Source of the DNA: an uncultured Eubacteriales bacterium
GTDB taxonomy: Bacteria; Bacillota; Clostridia; Oscillospirales; Butyricicoccaceae
Direction of reading: 5' to 3'
NCBI GenBank assembly: GCA_934630445.1
Contig: CAKTWY010000050.1
Coordinates: 1 to 14,542, forward strand
DNA: 14,542 nt
How positions within the stretch are numbered: position 1 is the first letter of the stretch; every line of letters starts with the position of its first letter. Below are positions 1 to 7,179 of the stretch, one piece after another. The translations under genes were made by a program, and so were the position numbers. Below the pieces are notes generated by a model. That model was not told the origin of the DNA. It did no database searches and saw only the letters and a list, made by a program, of their open reading frames with translations.

Positions 1-1
1 C

Positions 2-850
2 GGCGCGCAGATGAACGACAAGCGCCTGTACGCGGCAAAACGCGCGCGGGAGATCATGTTCGCGGGCGACGCGGCGGGCCTGTCGGAATTCGGCACGCGC
101 GAGAGCGCGGAAAAGCTGACGAACGAGGGCGTATACGCGCTTTACCGGCGCATGCTTGAGACCGCGCCGGTGGAGCTTTTCTACTGCGGGCCGCGCAGCG
201 CCGACGAGGCGGGCGAGACGCTTTCGCACATCTTCGACGGCGCGGCGCGCGGCGAGATCCGCCCCGTTCCGGTAAAGATGCTTCAAAAGCCGGCGCGCGC
301 GCCCGAGTACGTCACCGAGGCGCTCGACGTGACGCAGGGGAAGCTCGCGCTCGGGCTGGTGTGCGGCATGTCGGCGAAGGACGCGGACTGGCCGGCGCTC
401 GTCGTGGCGAACACCATCTTCGGCGGTTCGACGGCGTCGAAGCTCTTCCTCAAGGTGCGCGAGGAGATGTCGCTGTGCTACTACGCTTCCAGCGCGCTGG
501 ATAAGCTCACAGGTACGATGGCGGTCAATTCCGGCATTGAGATCGCCAGCTTTGCCACGGCGAAGGACGAGATCCTCCGCCAGCTGGAGGACGTGAAAGG
601 CGGGCGCTTTACGGATTCGGAGTTCGACACCGCGGTGAAAACCGTGCGCGCGAACCTGCTGACCGCGGCGGACGCGCCGCTGCGGATGGAGGAGTACTAT
701 CTGACGCAGGCGGTCGGGGAGCTGCCCGGGTCGCTGGAGTCGTTCGCCGCGCGCGTCGGGCGCGTGACGCGGGAGGAGGCCGCCGCGGCCGCGCGGCGCG
801 TCAGCCTCGACACAGTTTATTTCCTCACCGGGAAGGAGGGCGCGAAATGA
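2..850 (+). CDS. yfmF: M16 family peptidase-like protein, YfmF type (5' end missing)
   Basis: This is the C-terminal part of an M16 (pitrilysin/insulinase superfamily) protein. The frame is open to the left edge: codons at 2-10 read Gly-Ala-Gln before the first Met at 11. Family members are about 420 residues, so the true start lies outside the window. Counting from the Met at 11, residues 138-160 contain the M16 C-domain pattern GGSTASKLFLKVREE followed by a LCYY motif. The zinc-binding half is not visible; YfmF-type members often lack an intact HxxEH and act as the partner of a catalytic YfmH subunit. The stop overlaps the yfmH start as ATGA (847-850), implying translational coupling and a heterodimer. 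Current annotation links the pair in Firmicutes to EF-P 5-aminopentanol modification; nothing here tests that. Assignment to YfmF rather than another M16 protein rests on this pairing. Confidence 0.85.
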   Translation, partial: GAQMNDKRLYAAKRAREIMFAGDAAGLSEFGTRESAEKLTNEGVYALYRRMLETAPVELFYCGPRSADEAGETLSHIFDGAARGEIRPVPVKMLQKPARAPEYVTEALDVTQGKLALGLVCGMSAKDADWPALVVANTIFGGSTASKLFLKVREEMSLCYYASSALDKLTGTMAVNSGIEIASFATAKDEILRQLEDVKGGRFTDSEFDTAVKTVRANLLTAADAPLRMEEYYLTQAVGELPGSLESFAARVGRVTREEAAAAARRVSLDTVYFLTGKEGAK

Positions 851-2106
851 GCATGAAAAAACCCTTTGACGAAAATGCGATCCAGTCGGCGACGCTTGCG
901 AGCGGACTGCGGATCTTCCTCTTCCCCAAGCGCGGGTTTTCAAAATACTACGCGGTGTTCGCGACGAATTTCGGCGCGGTGGACAGCGATTTTACCTTTG
1001 AAGGGGAGCGCGGCGTGACGCCGGCGGGCGTGGCGCACTTCCTCGAACACAAAGTGTTTGAGCAGAAGGACGAGAACGCCCTGCAGAAGTACGCGCGCAC
1101 GGGCGCGTCGCCCAACGCCTTTACCTCCAACGTGATGACGGCGTATCACTTCGAGTGCGCGGACAGCTTTTATGAGAACCTCGAGATCCTTTTGCGCTTT
1201 GTGACGGACCCGTACTTCACCGATGAGAACGTACAGAAAGAGCAGGGCATCATCGGTCAGGAGATCGGCATGGTGGAGGACACGCCCGACTGGGTGGCCT
1301 TCTGCAATATGTTCGACGCCCTTTACCATGAGCACCCGGTGCGCGAGTCGATCATCGGCACGGTGGAAAGCATCGGGAAGATCGACAAGGAGCTTCTGTA
1401 CCGCTGCCACAGGGCCTTTTACAGCCCGAACAACATGGTGCTCGTCGTCGCAGGCGACGCCGAGCTTGACAGGATCGTCGAAATGGCGCAGCGCCTGACG
1501 AAAAAGGCGCCGGAGACGGTCGAGCGCCACTACGGGAACGAGCCGGAGGAGGCCCGCCTGCACGAGATCCGCCGGAAAATGGCGGTGTCGATGCCGGTGA
1601 TGAGCCTGGGCTTCAAGGACGCGCAGGCGAAGGGCGCGCGCGGCGTGCGCAGGCAGATGCTGGGCGAGCTTGCCACGGAGTATTTTCTCGGCACGTCGAG
1701 CGCGCTGTACGAAGCGCTTTATGAGCGCGGGCTGATCAACCGCAATTTCGAGGCGGGGTATGAGATGTTCCCCGAGACGGCGGTGCTGCTCGCCGCGGGC
1801 GAGAGCGCCAACCCCGGCGCGGTGCGCGACATGGTGCTCGCCGAGGGGGCGCGCATCGCGCACGAGGGTGTGGACGCGGCGCTTTTCGAGCGGGTGCGGC
1901 GCAGCTATTACGGCATGCGCGTGCGCCGGGCGGACAGCTTTGAGGCGCTGTGCATCGGACAGGTGCAGACGTATTTTGCCGGCGCGGAAAACGTGCTCGA
2001 TTTTACGGCGGAGTATGAGAGCATCACGGCGGAGGACGTGCGCGCGTTTATCGCCGCGCTCGTGACGGAACGCCGCGCGGCGCTGTCGGTCGTAGAGCCG
2101 GCGTAA
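847..2106 (+). CDS. yfmH: M16 zinc metallopeptidase, YfmH type
   Basis: The predicted protein has 419 residues, the usual length for a YfmH-type M16 peptidase. The inverted zinc motif HFLEH is at residues 64-68 (His64, catalytic Glu67, His68). The downstream glutamate ligand is most likely Glu139 in IIGQEIGM, at the expected spacing of about 70-76 residues. The N-domain contains SPNAFTSN (residues 88-95), a conserved M16 segment, and the C-domain contains the ALYERGLINRNFEAGY region. No signal peptide is seen, so it is cytosolic. Translation is coupled to yfmF through ATGA, with no independent ribosome binding site of good spacing needed. The downstream neighbour is a repeat-rich gap rather than ymfI, the SDR gene that follows in Bacillus. 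The M16 assignment is very secure; the physiological substrate is not known from sequence. Confidence 0.93.
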   Translation: MSMKKPFDENAIQSATLASGLRIFLFPKRGFSKYYAVFATNFGAVDSDFTFEGERGVTPAGVAHFLEHKVFEQKDENALQKYARTGASPNAFTSNVMTAYHFECADSFYENLEILLRFVTDPYFTDENVQKEQGIIGQEIGMVEDTPDWVAFCNMFDALYHEHPVRESIIGTVESIGKIDKELLYRCHRAFYSPNNMVLVVAGDAELDRIVEMAQRLTKKAPETVERHYGNEPEEARLHEIRRKMAVSMPVMSLGFKDAQAKGARGVRRQMLGELATEYFLGTSSALYEALYERGLINRNFEAGYEMFPETAVLLAAGESANPGAVRDMVLAEGARIAHEGVDAALFERVRRSYYGMRVRRADSFEALCIGQVQTYFAGAENVLDFTAEYESITAEDVRAFIAALVTERRAALSVVEPA

Positions 2107-2164
2107 GGGGCCTGCCGGCACAGGAGGGCCGCCGCTGCCAGCGGGCGGTCGATGGAGCGTTCCC

Positions 2165-2269
2165 CGCTGAAGGATACTGGGCGGGGGAGGATGTGTTCCG
2201 GTAACTCGCCGTTCTACGGATGGGGTCCTCGCGTGCCCCGGAGGGGTATCGCTGACGCTCAGGATGACA
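2165..2269 (-). repeat. Family A dispersed repeat, truncated copy
   Basis: This copy is in the inverted orientation relative to the copies at 7180-10753. It lacks the outer TGTCATTCTGAG end but keeps the middle (CTGAAGGAT, then GTTCTACGGA), the CCCCGGAGGGGTATCGC block and the terminal CTCAGGATGACA (ends 2269). A solo terminal piece, GCTCAGGATGACA, follows at 2289-2301. Confidence 0.75.
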
Positions 2270-2308
2270 GAGTTGGGAGAGCAGGCCCGCTCAGGATGAC
2301 AGCTACCC

Positions 2309-2432
2309 TGTCATTCTGAAGCGCGCAGCGCTGAAGAATCCCGGATGTAGGAGGACCTGCTCCGGTAAAATGCTGTTCTACGGACGGGGTCCTCGCGTGC
2401 CCCGGAGGGGTATCGCTTCGCTCAGGATGACA
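2309..2432 (-). repeat. Family A dispersed repeat, complete 124-bp copy
   Basis: This complete unit runs from TGTCATTCTGA (2309) to CTCAGGATGACA (ends 2432), so the ends form a near-perfect terminal inverted repeat. Inside are GAAGAATCCCGG, a variable middle, GTTCTACGGA, CCTCGCGTGCCCC, GGAGGGGTATCGCTTCG. As at the preceding copy, an extra solo end GCTCAGGATGACA follows, at 2440-2452. Confidence 0.85.
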
Positions 2433-2596
2433 GAGTGCCGCTCAGGATGACAGGAGCGCACCGGAGGATCGCACACCTTCAAAGCGCTTTCACTGCCGAT
2501 GCGCGCCGGACAGTCTGCGGCTGTTTATTTTGTATTCTTTTCCGCCCGTTCGGGCGGATCGTTGAAAATTCCAGATGTGAAAGGAAGGAACGCTTT

Positions 2597-3607
2597 ATGC
2601 TTCCAACTGTGATCTTTCCCGGGCTTGGGAACATCTCACTTGAAATGAACCCCGTTGCGTTTACCCTCTTCGGGCGCGGCGTGGCGTGGTACGGCATCAT
2701 CATCGCGGCGGGCTTTCTCCTGGCAGCGCTTTATGTCCTGCGCCGTGCGCCCTCTTTCGGCCTGAACGAGGATATTGTCATCGACGCGATGCTCTGGGCG
2801 ACGCCGGTGGCGATCATCTGCGCGCGCGCGTACTATGTCACCTTCAACTTCGACCTTTACCGCGACGACCCCCTGTCCATGCTCTACATATGGGAGGGGG
2901 GCCTGGCCATTTACGGCGGCGTGATCGGCGCGCTTTTGACGCTCGCGGTCTTCTGCAAGGTGCGGCATGTGAAATTCGGCGCGCTGGCGGACCTGGGCGC
3001 GATGGGCCTGCTGATCGGCCAGATCATCGGCCGCTGGGGCAATTTTGTCAACTGTGAGGCGCACGGCGGCGAGACGACGCTCCCCTGGCGGATGGTCATC
3101 ACCTATTCGCCCGAGTCGGCCGACCTTGCGGTGGGATACCACCCGACGTTCCTTTATGAATCGCTGTGGAACCTGCTGGGCTTTGTGCTGATCCACTTCT
3201 ACTCCAAAAAGCACAGGAAGTTCCGCGGGGAGATCTGCCTGATGTACATCACATGGTACGGCCTGGGGCGCGGCTTTATCGAAGGGCTGCGCACCGACAG
3301 CCTGTACTTTTTCGGCACGAACATGCGCGTGTCGCAGTTCGTCGGCTTTGCCTCCTTCATCGTGGGCCTGGCGCTGCTCATCTACAACTGGATGTTCAAG
3401 GTGCACGACGTGGAGGAAGTGACGGCGCTCGCCTACACGCCGAAGGCCGCGGTCACAGAGCCTGCGGCGGATGCCGAAAGCACCGGCGGCGCGGCGGAAA
3501 CGGCGGCGGAAGCGGAGCCGTCCGGTGAATCCGCCGGGGAGGCGGCTGCAGATACGCCGGACGAAGCACAGGATGCACCGGCGGATGAAAAACGGGAGGA
3601 TCTGTAA
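2597..3607 (+). CDS. lgt: Prolipoprotein diacylglyceryl transferase
   Basis: Lgt transfers the diacylglyceryl group from phosphatidylglycerol to the lipobox cysteine of prolipoproteins in the cytoplasmic membrane. The 336-residue protein has the family signature GRWGNFVNCEAHGG at 145-158 (Arg146 is the conserved catalytic-region arginine), GGLAIYGG at 101-108, HPTFLYES at 182-189 and GRGFIEGLRTD at 224-234, with several hydrophobic segments (about 31-48, 62-80, 105-120, 190-203, 250-266). The start at 2597 is preferred because AAGGAAGGAA lies 7-8 nt upstream and the family N-terminus begins here; an in-frame Met at 2435 lies in repeat DNA. Residues from about 281 to 336 form an Ala/Glu-rich, low-complexity tail beyond the usual family end. 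folD follows after a single base, so the two are probably one operon. Confidence 0.97.
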   Translation: MLPTVIFPGLGNISLEMNPVAFTLFGRGVAWYGIIIAAGFLLAALYVLRRAPSFGLNEDIVIDAMLWATPVAIICARAYYVTFNFDLYRDDPLSMLYIWEGGLAIYGGVIGALLTLAVFCKVRHVKFGALADLGAMGLLIGQIIGRWGNFVNCEAHGGETTLPWRMVITYSPESADLAVGYHPTFLYESLWNLLGFVLIHFYSKKHRKFRGEICLMYITWYGLGRGFIEGLRTDSLYFFGTNMRVSQFVGFASFIVGLALLIYNWMFKVHDVEEVTALAYTPKAAVTEPAADAESTGGAAETAAEAEPSGESAGEAAADTPDEAQDAPADEKREDL

Positions 3608-3608
3608 G

Positions 3609-4457
3609 ATGGCAGTACTGATTGATGGAAAGAAAGTATCCGGCGAGGTGCGCGCGCGCATCCGCGAGGAGGTCGCGGCGCTGAAGAGCGAAGGCATCGT
3701 GCCGGGCCTGGCGGTAATTATCGTCGGGGAGGACCCGGCTTCGAAGGTCTATGTGAGGAACAAAAAGCGTGCGTGCGAGGAGTGCGGCATCTACAGTGAG
3801 GAATACGCGCTGCCGGAGGCGACGACGGAGGAAGAGCTGCTCGCGCTCGTTGCGCGGCTGAACGCGGATGCGAAGATCAGCGGCATCCTCATCCAGTCGC
3901 CGATCCCGAAGCATCTGGACGAGGACTTCATCGTCTCGCACATCGACCCGAAAAAGGACGTCGATGCATTCCTGCCGGTCAATGTGGGGCACATCATGAT
4001 CGGCGACTACGACTTTCTCCCCTGCACGCCGGCAGGCGTGATGGAGCTTCTGCATGCGTACGACATCCCTGTCGAGGGGCGCGAGTGCGTGGTGGTCGGG
4101 CGCTCGAACATCGTCGGCAAGCCCCAGGCCATGATGCTGCTGCATGAAAACGGCACAGTGACGATGTGCCATTCGCGGACACGCAACCTCGCGGAGGTGA
4201 CGCGCCGGGCGGACATCCTCGTTGCGGCGGTCGGCAAGGCAAAGTTCATCACCGCGGACATGGTGCGCGAAGGCGCCACGGTCATCGACGTGGGCATGAA
4301 CCGCGACGAGAACGGCAAGCTGTGCGGCGACGTGGATTTTGAGGCGGTGAAGGAAAAGGCCGCGTACATCACGCCTGTTCCCGGCGGCGTAGGACCGATG
4401 ACGATCACAATGCTGCTGAAAAACACGCTCAAGGCCGCGCGGCTGCAGCGCGCGTAA
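3609..4457 (+). CDS. folD: Bifunctional methylenetetrahydrofolate dehydrogenase/cyclohydrolase
   Basis: FolD interconverts 5,10-methylene-THF, 5,10-methenyl-THF and 10-formyl-THF using NADP(H), supplying one-carbon units for purines and formyl-Met. The predicted protein is 282 residues, the normal length. Active-site residues are visible: Tyr48 and Lys52 in YVRNK, Gln96 in IQSPIP, and Asp119 in KDVDAF. Further signatures are PCTPAGV (138-144), VVVGRSNIVGKP (161-172, the nucleotide-binding loop), VIDVGMNRD (225-233) and TPVPGGVGPMT (255-265). The start is set by the family N-terminus and by GGAGGA at 3595-3600, 8 nt upstream and inside the end of lgt; lgt stops one base before this ATG. A longer in-frame extension upstream overlaps lgt and is rejected. 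A hairpin without a T-run begins at the stop codon. Confidence 0.98.
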   Translation: MAVLIDGKKVSGEVRARIREEVAALKSEGIVPGLAVIIVGEDPASKVYVRNKKRACEECGIYSEEYALPEATTEEELLALVARLNADAKISGILIQSPIPKHLDEDFIVSHIDPKKDVDAFLPVNVGHIMIGDYDFLPCTPAGVMELLHAYDIPVEGRECVVVGRSNIVGKPQAMMLLHENGTVTMCHSRTRNLAEVTRRADILVAAVGKAKFITADMVREGATVIDVGMNRDENGKLCGDVDFEAVKEKAAYITPVPGGVGPMTITMLLKNTLKAARLQRA

Positions 4458-4481
4458 GCGCAGTGCGTTTTGCGCCGCTTA
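4455..4481 (+). other. Hairpin beginning at the folD stop codon
   Basis: TAAGCG (4455-4460, including the stop) pairs with CGCTTA (4476-4481). Inside, GTGC pairs with GCGC around a GTTTT loop, with a 2-nt bulge. No T-run follows, so it may protect or pause rather than terminate. A second inverted repeat, TTAACG (4479-4484) with CGTTAA (4497-4502), overlaps its 3' edge. Confidence 0.4.
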
Positions 4482-4516
4482 ACGGAAGAAAAAACACGTT
4501 AAATTGCGAATTTTCA

Positions 4517-4545
4517 TTGACATTTTGACAAATCGGTGATAAACT
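4517..4545 (+). promoter_or_regulatory. Promoter of the rplU-prp-rpmA operon
   Basis: A perfect -35 hexamer TTGACA (4517-4522) is followed by exactly 17 bp and then TAAACT (4540-4545), a 4/6 match to the -10 consensus, in locally AT-rich DNA. A second TTGACA at 4525-4530 lacks a comparable -10. The position, about 85 nt before rplU, leaves room for a structured leader. This is a sigma-A-type promoter by inspection only. Confidence 0.7.
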
Positions 4546-4554
4546 ACTAAAGCC

Positions 4555-4632
4555 CGCATTGAAAAGGCTGAAACGGCGCTTGCGCCTGCCTCGAGAGCGT
4601 GACTCTATTATAAGAAAGAGAGGTGCTACCGG
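4555..4632 (+). promoter_or_regulatory. Structured rplU 5' leader, candidate L21-type leader
   Basis: The leader between the promoter and rplU folds locally: GGC (4566-4568) with GCC (4588-4590) encloses GGCG-CTTG-CGCC (4575-4586). Then AGAG (4594-4597) can pair with CTCT (4603-4606). The same CTCT can instead pair with AGAG at 4617-4620, which is part of the rplU ribosome binding site (AGAGAGGTG, about 9 nt before ATG). This gives two exclusive pairings. L21 leaders that regulate this operon are known in Firmicutes; whether this belongs to that family needs a covariance-model search. Confidence 0.5.
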
Positions 4633-4944
4633 ATGTACGCAATTATCAAGACCGGCGGCAAACAGTACAAGGTGCAGGAAGGCGACGTCGTTTATGTCGA
4701 AAAGCTCGGCATGGAAGACGGCGCTGCGGTATCCTTTGACGAAGTCATCGCCGTGGGCGATGGCGCTGACTTAAAGATCGGCGCTCCCACCGTCGAGGGC
4801 GCGAGCGTGGAAGGCCGCGTTGTCAAGACCGGCAAGAAGAAGAAGATCCTCGTCTTCAAGTACAACTCCAAGAAGAACTACCGCCGTCGTCAGGGCCACA
4901 GACAGCCCTACACGAAGGTGCAGATCGAGAAGATCAAGGCGTAA
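4633..4944 (+). CDS. rplU: 50S ribosomal protein L21
   Basis: bL21 binds 23S rRNA in the large subunit. The 103-residue protein has the family start MYAIIKTGGKQYKV, the central KIGAPTVEGA, and the basic C-terminal block KNYRRRQGHRQPYTKV, with no deviations seen. The length is normal. It is first in the operon with prp (3-nt gap) and rpmA, preceded by a promoter and a leader with a possible translational switch. The ribosome binding site AGAGAGGTG is about 9 nt upstream of the ATG. Confidence 0.99.
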   Translation: MYAIIKTGGKQYKVQEGDVVYVEKLGMEDGAAVSFDEVIAVGDGADLKIGAPTVEGASVEGRVVKTGKKKKILVFKYNSKKNYRRRQGHRQPYTKVQIEKIKA

Positions 4945-4947
4945 GGC

Positions 4948-5277
4948 ATGACTGCCGTAAGGTTTCATAACGCAGACGGAGTCCTTACGGGCTTCGAGGC
5001 GGAAGGGCACGCCGGCTTTGCCTGCGAGGGCGAGGACATCGTGTGCGCCGCCGTGACAAGCGCCGTCAGACTGACGGAGTGCGCGCTCAGCGAGGTTCTG
5101 GGCATCGCGCTCGACGTGGAGACGAGAGATGCGGACGCTTTTTTGAAGATCTCGCTGCCGGACGGGCTCGGCCGCACGCTGGCAGAAGCGGCGCAGACCC
5201 AGCTCACCGCGCTGATGGTTTATCTGACGGAGCTTAGAGAAGAATATCCGGATCATATCGAAGTTTTGGAGGTGTAA
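4948..5277 (+). CDS. prp: Ribosomal-processing cysteine protease Prp
   Basis: Prp (YsxB) removes the N-terminal extension of ribosomal protein L27 in Firmicutes and related bacteria. The 109-residue protein carries the catalytic pair His21 (GHAGF) and Cys33 in EDIVCAAV, 12 residues apart as in characterised family members. It lies between rplU and rpmA in the classic order, 3 nt after rplU and 4 nt before rpmA. Its last codons contain the rpmA ribosome binding site GGAGGTG (5268-5274). The substrate, L27 with its cleavable extension, is encoded next door, so function is well supported by both motif and context. Confidence 0.97.
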   Translation: MTAVRFHNADGVLTGFEAEGHAGFACEGEDIVCAAVTSAVRLTECALSEVLGIALDVETRDADAFLKISLPDGLGRTLAEAAQTQLTALMVYLTELREEYPDHIEVLEV

Positions 5278-5281
5278 CGCA

Positions 5282-5566
5282 ATGTTAAAGATCGGTTTAC
5301 AGTTTTTCGCCCACAAGAAGGGCGTTGGTTCTACAAAAAACGGCCGTGATTCCGCGGCGCAGCGCCTTGGCGTGAAGCGTGCGGACGGTCAGTTCGTCCT
5401 CGCCGGCAACATCCTTGTCCGCCAGAGGGGCACGAAGATCCATCCGGGCAACAACGTTAAGATCGGCAGCGACGATACGCTGTTCGCCGTCGTCGACGGG
5501 CGCGTCAAGTTTGAGCGCGTCGGCCGCGACCGCAAGCAGGTCTCCGTTTACGCGATCGAGCAGTAA
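5282..5566 (+). CDS. rpmA: 50S ribosomal protein L27 (with Prp-cleaved extension)
   Basis: bL27 sits at the peptidyl-transferase centre, and its processed N-terminus reaches the tRNA ends. The 94-residue protein starts MLKIGLQFFAHKKG, the Firmicutes-type extension. By homology Prp cuts between Phe9 and Ala10, leaving AHKKGVGSTKNGRDS as the mature N-terminus. The rest, including GTKIHPGNNV, is standard. GGAGGTG at 5268-5274 lies 7 nt upstream of the ATG. A strong intrinsic terminator follows 14 nt after the stop, ending the rplU-prp-rpmA operon. Confidence 0.99.
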   Translation: MLKIGLQFFAHKKGVGSTKNGRDSAAQRLGVKRADGQFVLAGNILVRQRGTKIHPGNNVKIGSDDTLFAVVDGRVKFERVGRDRKQVSVYAIEQ

Positions 5567-5580
5567 AATAAGTGCAGATG

Positions 5581-5615
5581 AAAACCCGGACACTTATCAT
5601 GTGTTCGGGTTTTTT
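5581..5615 (+). terminator. Intrinsic terminator after rpmA
   Basis: AACCCGGACAC (5583-5593) pairs with GTGTTCGGGTT (5601-5611) with one G-U pair and a 7-nt loop. Two more A-T pairs extend the base of the stem, and a T-run reaches 5615. This is a textbook Rho-independent terminator. Confidence 0.93.
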
Positions 5616-5633
5616 CAGTATGAAAACGCACAC

Positions 5634-5657
5634 AAAACAAGTGCTGGCACTTGTTTT
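5634..5657. promoter_or_regulatory. 11-bp perfect inverted repeat between rpmA and obg
   Basis: AAAACAAGTGC (5634-5644) and GCACTTGTTTT (5647-5657) are exact inverse complements with a 2-nt centre. The A-rich 5' arm and T-rich 3' arm would work as a back-up, bidirectional terminator 20 nt after the first one, or as a dimeric-regulator operator upstream of obg. The sequence does not decide between these. Confidence 0.55.
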
Positions 5658-5816
5658 GATTGACGGGAACAGGCTACCGCCGATTGCGCCGGCGCAGGGC
5701 ATGCAGCGGGGGAATGAATCTCCGTTTGCAGAGGATTCCGTGCGCAAAAATGCGATGTACGCGACGGCGGGCGCGGACTGTTGATTCAACAAGATATACG
5801 AAAAAGGGTGAGACGG

Positions 5817-7088
5817 ATGTTTATTGATGTCGCGAAGATCAGGGTCATCGCCGGCGACGGCGGAAACGGAAAAGTGAACTTTCACAGGGAAAAATATGTC
5901 GCCGCGGGCGGGCCGGACGGCGGCGACGGCGGGCGCGGCGGCAATATCGTCTTCAAGGTGGACGACAACCTCTCGACCCTGCTGGATTTCAAGTATAAAA
6001 AGAAGTACATTGCCGACAAAGGCGGCGACGGCGGCCCCAAGCGCATGTCTGGGCGCGACGCGAAGGACCTTGTCATCCGCGTGCCGCGCGGAACGCTTCT
6101 GCGCGACGCCGAGACGGGCGCGATCATCAAGGACATGTCGGACGACGAGGCGTATGTCGCCGCGCGCGGCGGGCGCGGCGGATGGGGCAACTCGCACTTC
6201 GCCACGCCGACGCGGCAGGCGCCGCGTTTTGCAAAAAACGGCTACAAGGGCGAGAGCCTTGAGCTGCGTCTGGAGCTGAAGCTTTTGGCGGATGTGGGGC
6301 TGCTCGGCTTCCCGAATGTGGGCAAGTCGACGCTGCTCTCCGTCGTCTCGGCGGCGCGGCCGAAGATCGCGAACTACCACTTCACGACGCTGACGCCGAA
6401 CCTCGGCGTCGTGGGCATGGGCGAGGGCGCGAGCTTCGTCATCGCGGACATACCGGGCATCATCGAGGGCGCAAGCGAGGGCGCGGGCCTGGGGCACGCG
6501 TTCCTGCGGCACATCGACCGGTGCAGGATGCACATCCACCTCGTCGACGCATCCGGCTCGGAGGGGCGCGACCCGGTGGAGGATTTCGAGACGATCAACG
6601 AGGAGCTCAGGCGCTACGACGCCGCGCTCGCTTCGCGTCCGCAGATCGTTGCTGCGAACAAGACCGACATCATCGAGGACCGCACGCTGATCGACGCGCT
6701 GCGCGCGCATGTCGAGGCGAAGGGCATGAAATTCATGGAGATCTCCGCCGCGACGGGCGAGGGTGTGCGCGAGCTGATGAACGAGACGTGGAAGCTTCTG
6801 CAGGAGCTGCCGCCCGTGCAGGTGTACGAGGCGGAATACGTCGCGCCGGAGGTCACGCGCGAGGACGTCGAGCGCACGAAGATCGAGGTGCACGACGGGG
6901 TGTACATCGCCGAGGGCATCTGGCTCGAGCGGCTGATGGGGTCGATCAACTTCGACGATTACGAGTCGCGCATGTACTTCGAGCGCTCGCTGCAGAAGGC
7001 CGGGCTTTTTGAAAAGCTCGAGGAGATGGGCATCCAGGAGGGCGACACGGTCGACCTGTACGGGTTTGCGTTCGATTATGTGAAATAG
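5817..7088 (+). CDS. obg: GTPase Obg/CgtA
   Basis: Obg is an essential GTPase involved in late 50S assembly and stress signalling. The 423-residue protein has the three family parts. The glycine-rich OBG fold (1-158) starts MFIDVAKIRVIAGDGG. The G domain has GFPNVGKST (P-loop, 164-172), TTLTPNLG (switch I), DIPG (211-214), NKTD (281-284) and ISAATGEG (G5). A C-terminal OCT domain covers about 355-423, with the GVYIAEG motif at 361-367. The start at 5817 matches the family N-terminus and has AAGGGTGA about 7 nt upstream; a longer in-frame TTG start at 5781 adds non-conserved residues. It follows the rpmA terminator, so it is probably transcribed separately, but no convincing promoter was found in 5658-5800. 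Confidence 0.98.
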   Translation: MFIDVAKIRVIAGDGGNGKVNFHREKYVAAGGPDGGDGGRGGNIVFKVDDNLSTLLDFKYKKKYIADKGGDGGPKRMSGRDAKDLVIRVPRGTLLRDAETGAIIKDMSDDEAYVAARGGRGGWGNSHFATPTRQAPRFAKNGYKGESLELRLELKLLADVGLLGFPNVGKSTLLSVVSAARPKIANYHFTTLTPNLGVVGMGEGASFVIADIPGIIEGASEGAGLGHAFLRHIDRCRMHIHLVDASGSEGRDPVEDFETINEELRRYDAALASRPQIVAANKTDIIEDRTLIDALRAHVEAKGMKFMEISAATGEGVRELMNETWKLLQELPPVQVYEAEYVAPEVTREDVERTKIEVHDGVYIAEGIWLERLMGSINFDDYESRMYFERSLQKAGLFEKLEEMGIQEGDTVDLYGFAFDYVK

Positions 7089-7129
7089 CGTTTTGACGTG
7101 GGAACGCCGAGACACGGATGAATAAAAGG

Positions 7130-7165
7130 GCAGAGGCGCCGCTTATGCGGCGCCTCTGCTTGTAT
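7130..7165 (+). terminator. Terminator hairpin after obg
   Basis: GCAGAGGCGCCGC (7130-7142) and GCGGCGCCTCTGC (7147-7159) form a perfect 13-bp stem with a TTAT loop. The tail is T-rich but short (TTGTATT). The A-rich bases before the stem make some bidirectional activity possible. Confidence 0.85.
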
Positions 7166-7179
7166 TCCGGTGTCCGCGC

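Larger units (their letters stand above)
2107..2596. other. 490-bp gene-free spacer between yfmH and lgt
   Basis: No credible gene is seen. A GC-rich hairpin (CCGCC near 2129 with GGCGG ending 2148) lies just after yfmH but has no T-run, so it is not called a terminator. About 2165-2452 is family A repeat. The lgt leader holds a perfect hairpin, CCGCCCG-TT-CGGGCGG at 2542-2557, preceded by a T-rich stretch (2524-2541). Weak -10-like strings (TATTTT at 2526, TATTCT at 2533) have no matching -35, so no lgt promoter is called. Confidence 0.6.

Noticed and set aside
940..2121. Long minus-strand open frame opposite yfmH
   Set aside because: Arg/His-rich translation with no recognisable motif; a codon-bias shadow of a secure gene in GC-rich DNA.
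2435..2596. Earlier in-frame start for lgt
   Set aside because: Adds 54 non-conserved residues from repeat and leader DNA; the ATG at 2597 has a good ribosome binding site.
5572..5784. 70-codon plus-strand open frame between rpmA and obg
   Set aside because: Runs through the terminator hairpin and the inverted repeat; no family resemblance.
5505..7115. 536-codon minus-strand open frame opposite obg
   Set aside because: Covers obg and the rpmA terminator antisense; composition (Arg, His, Asp, Val) is typical of a shadow frame.
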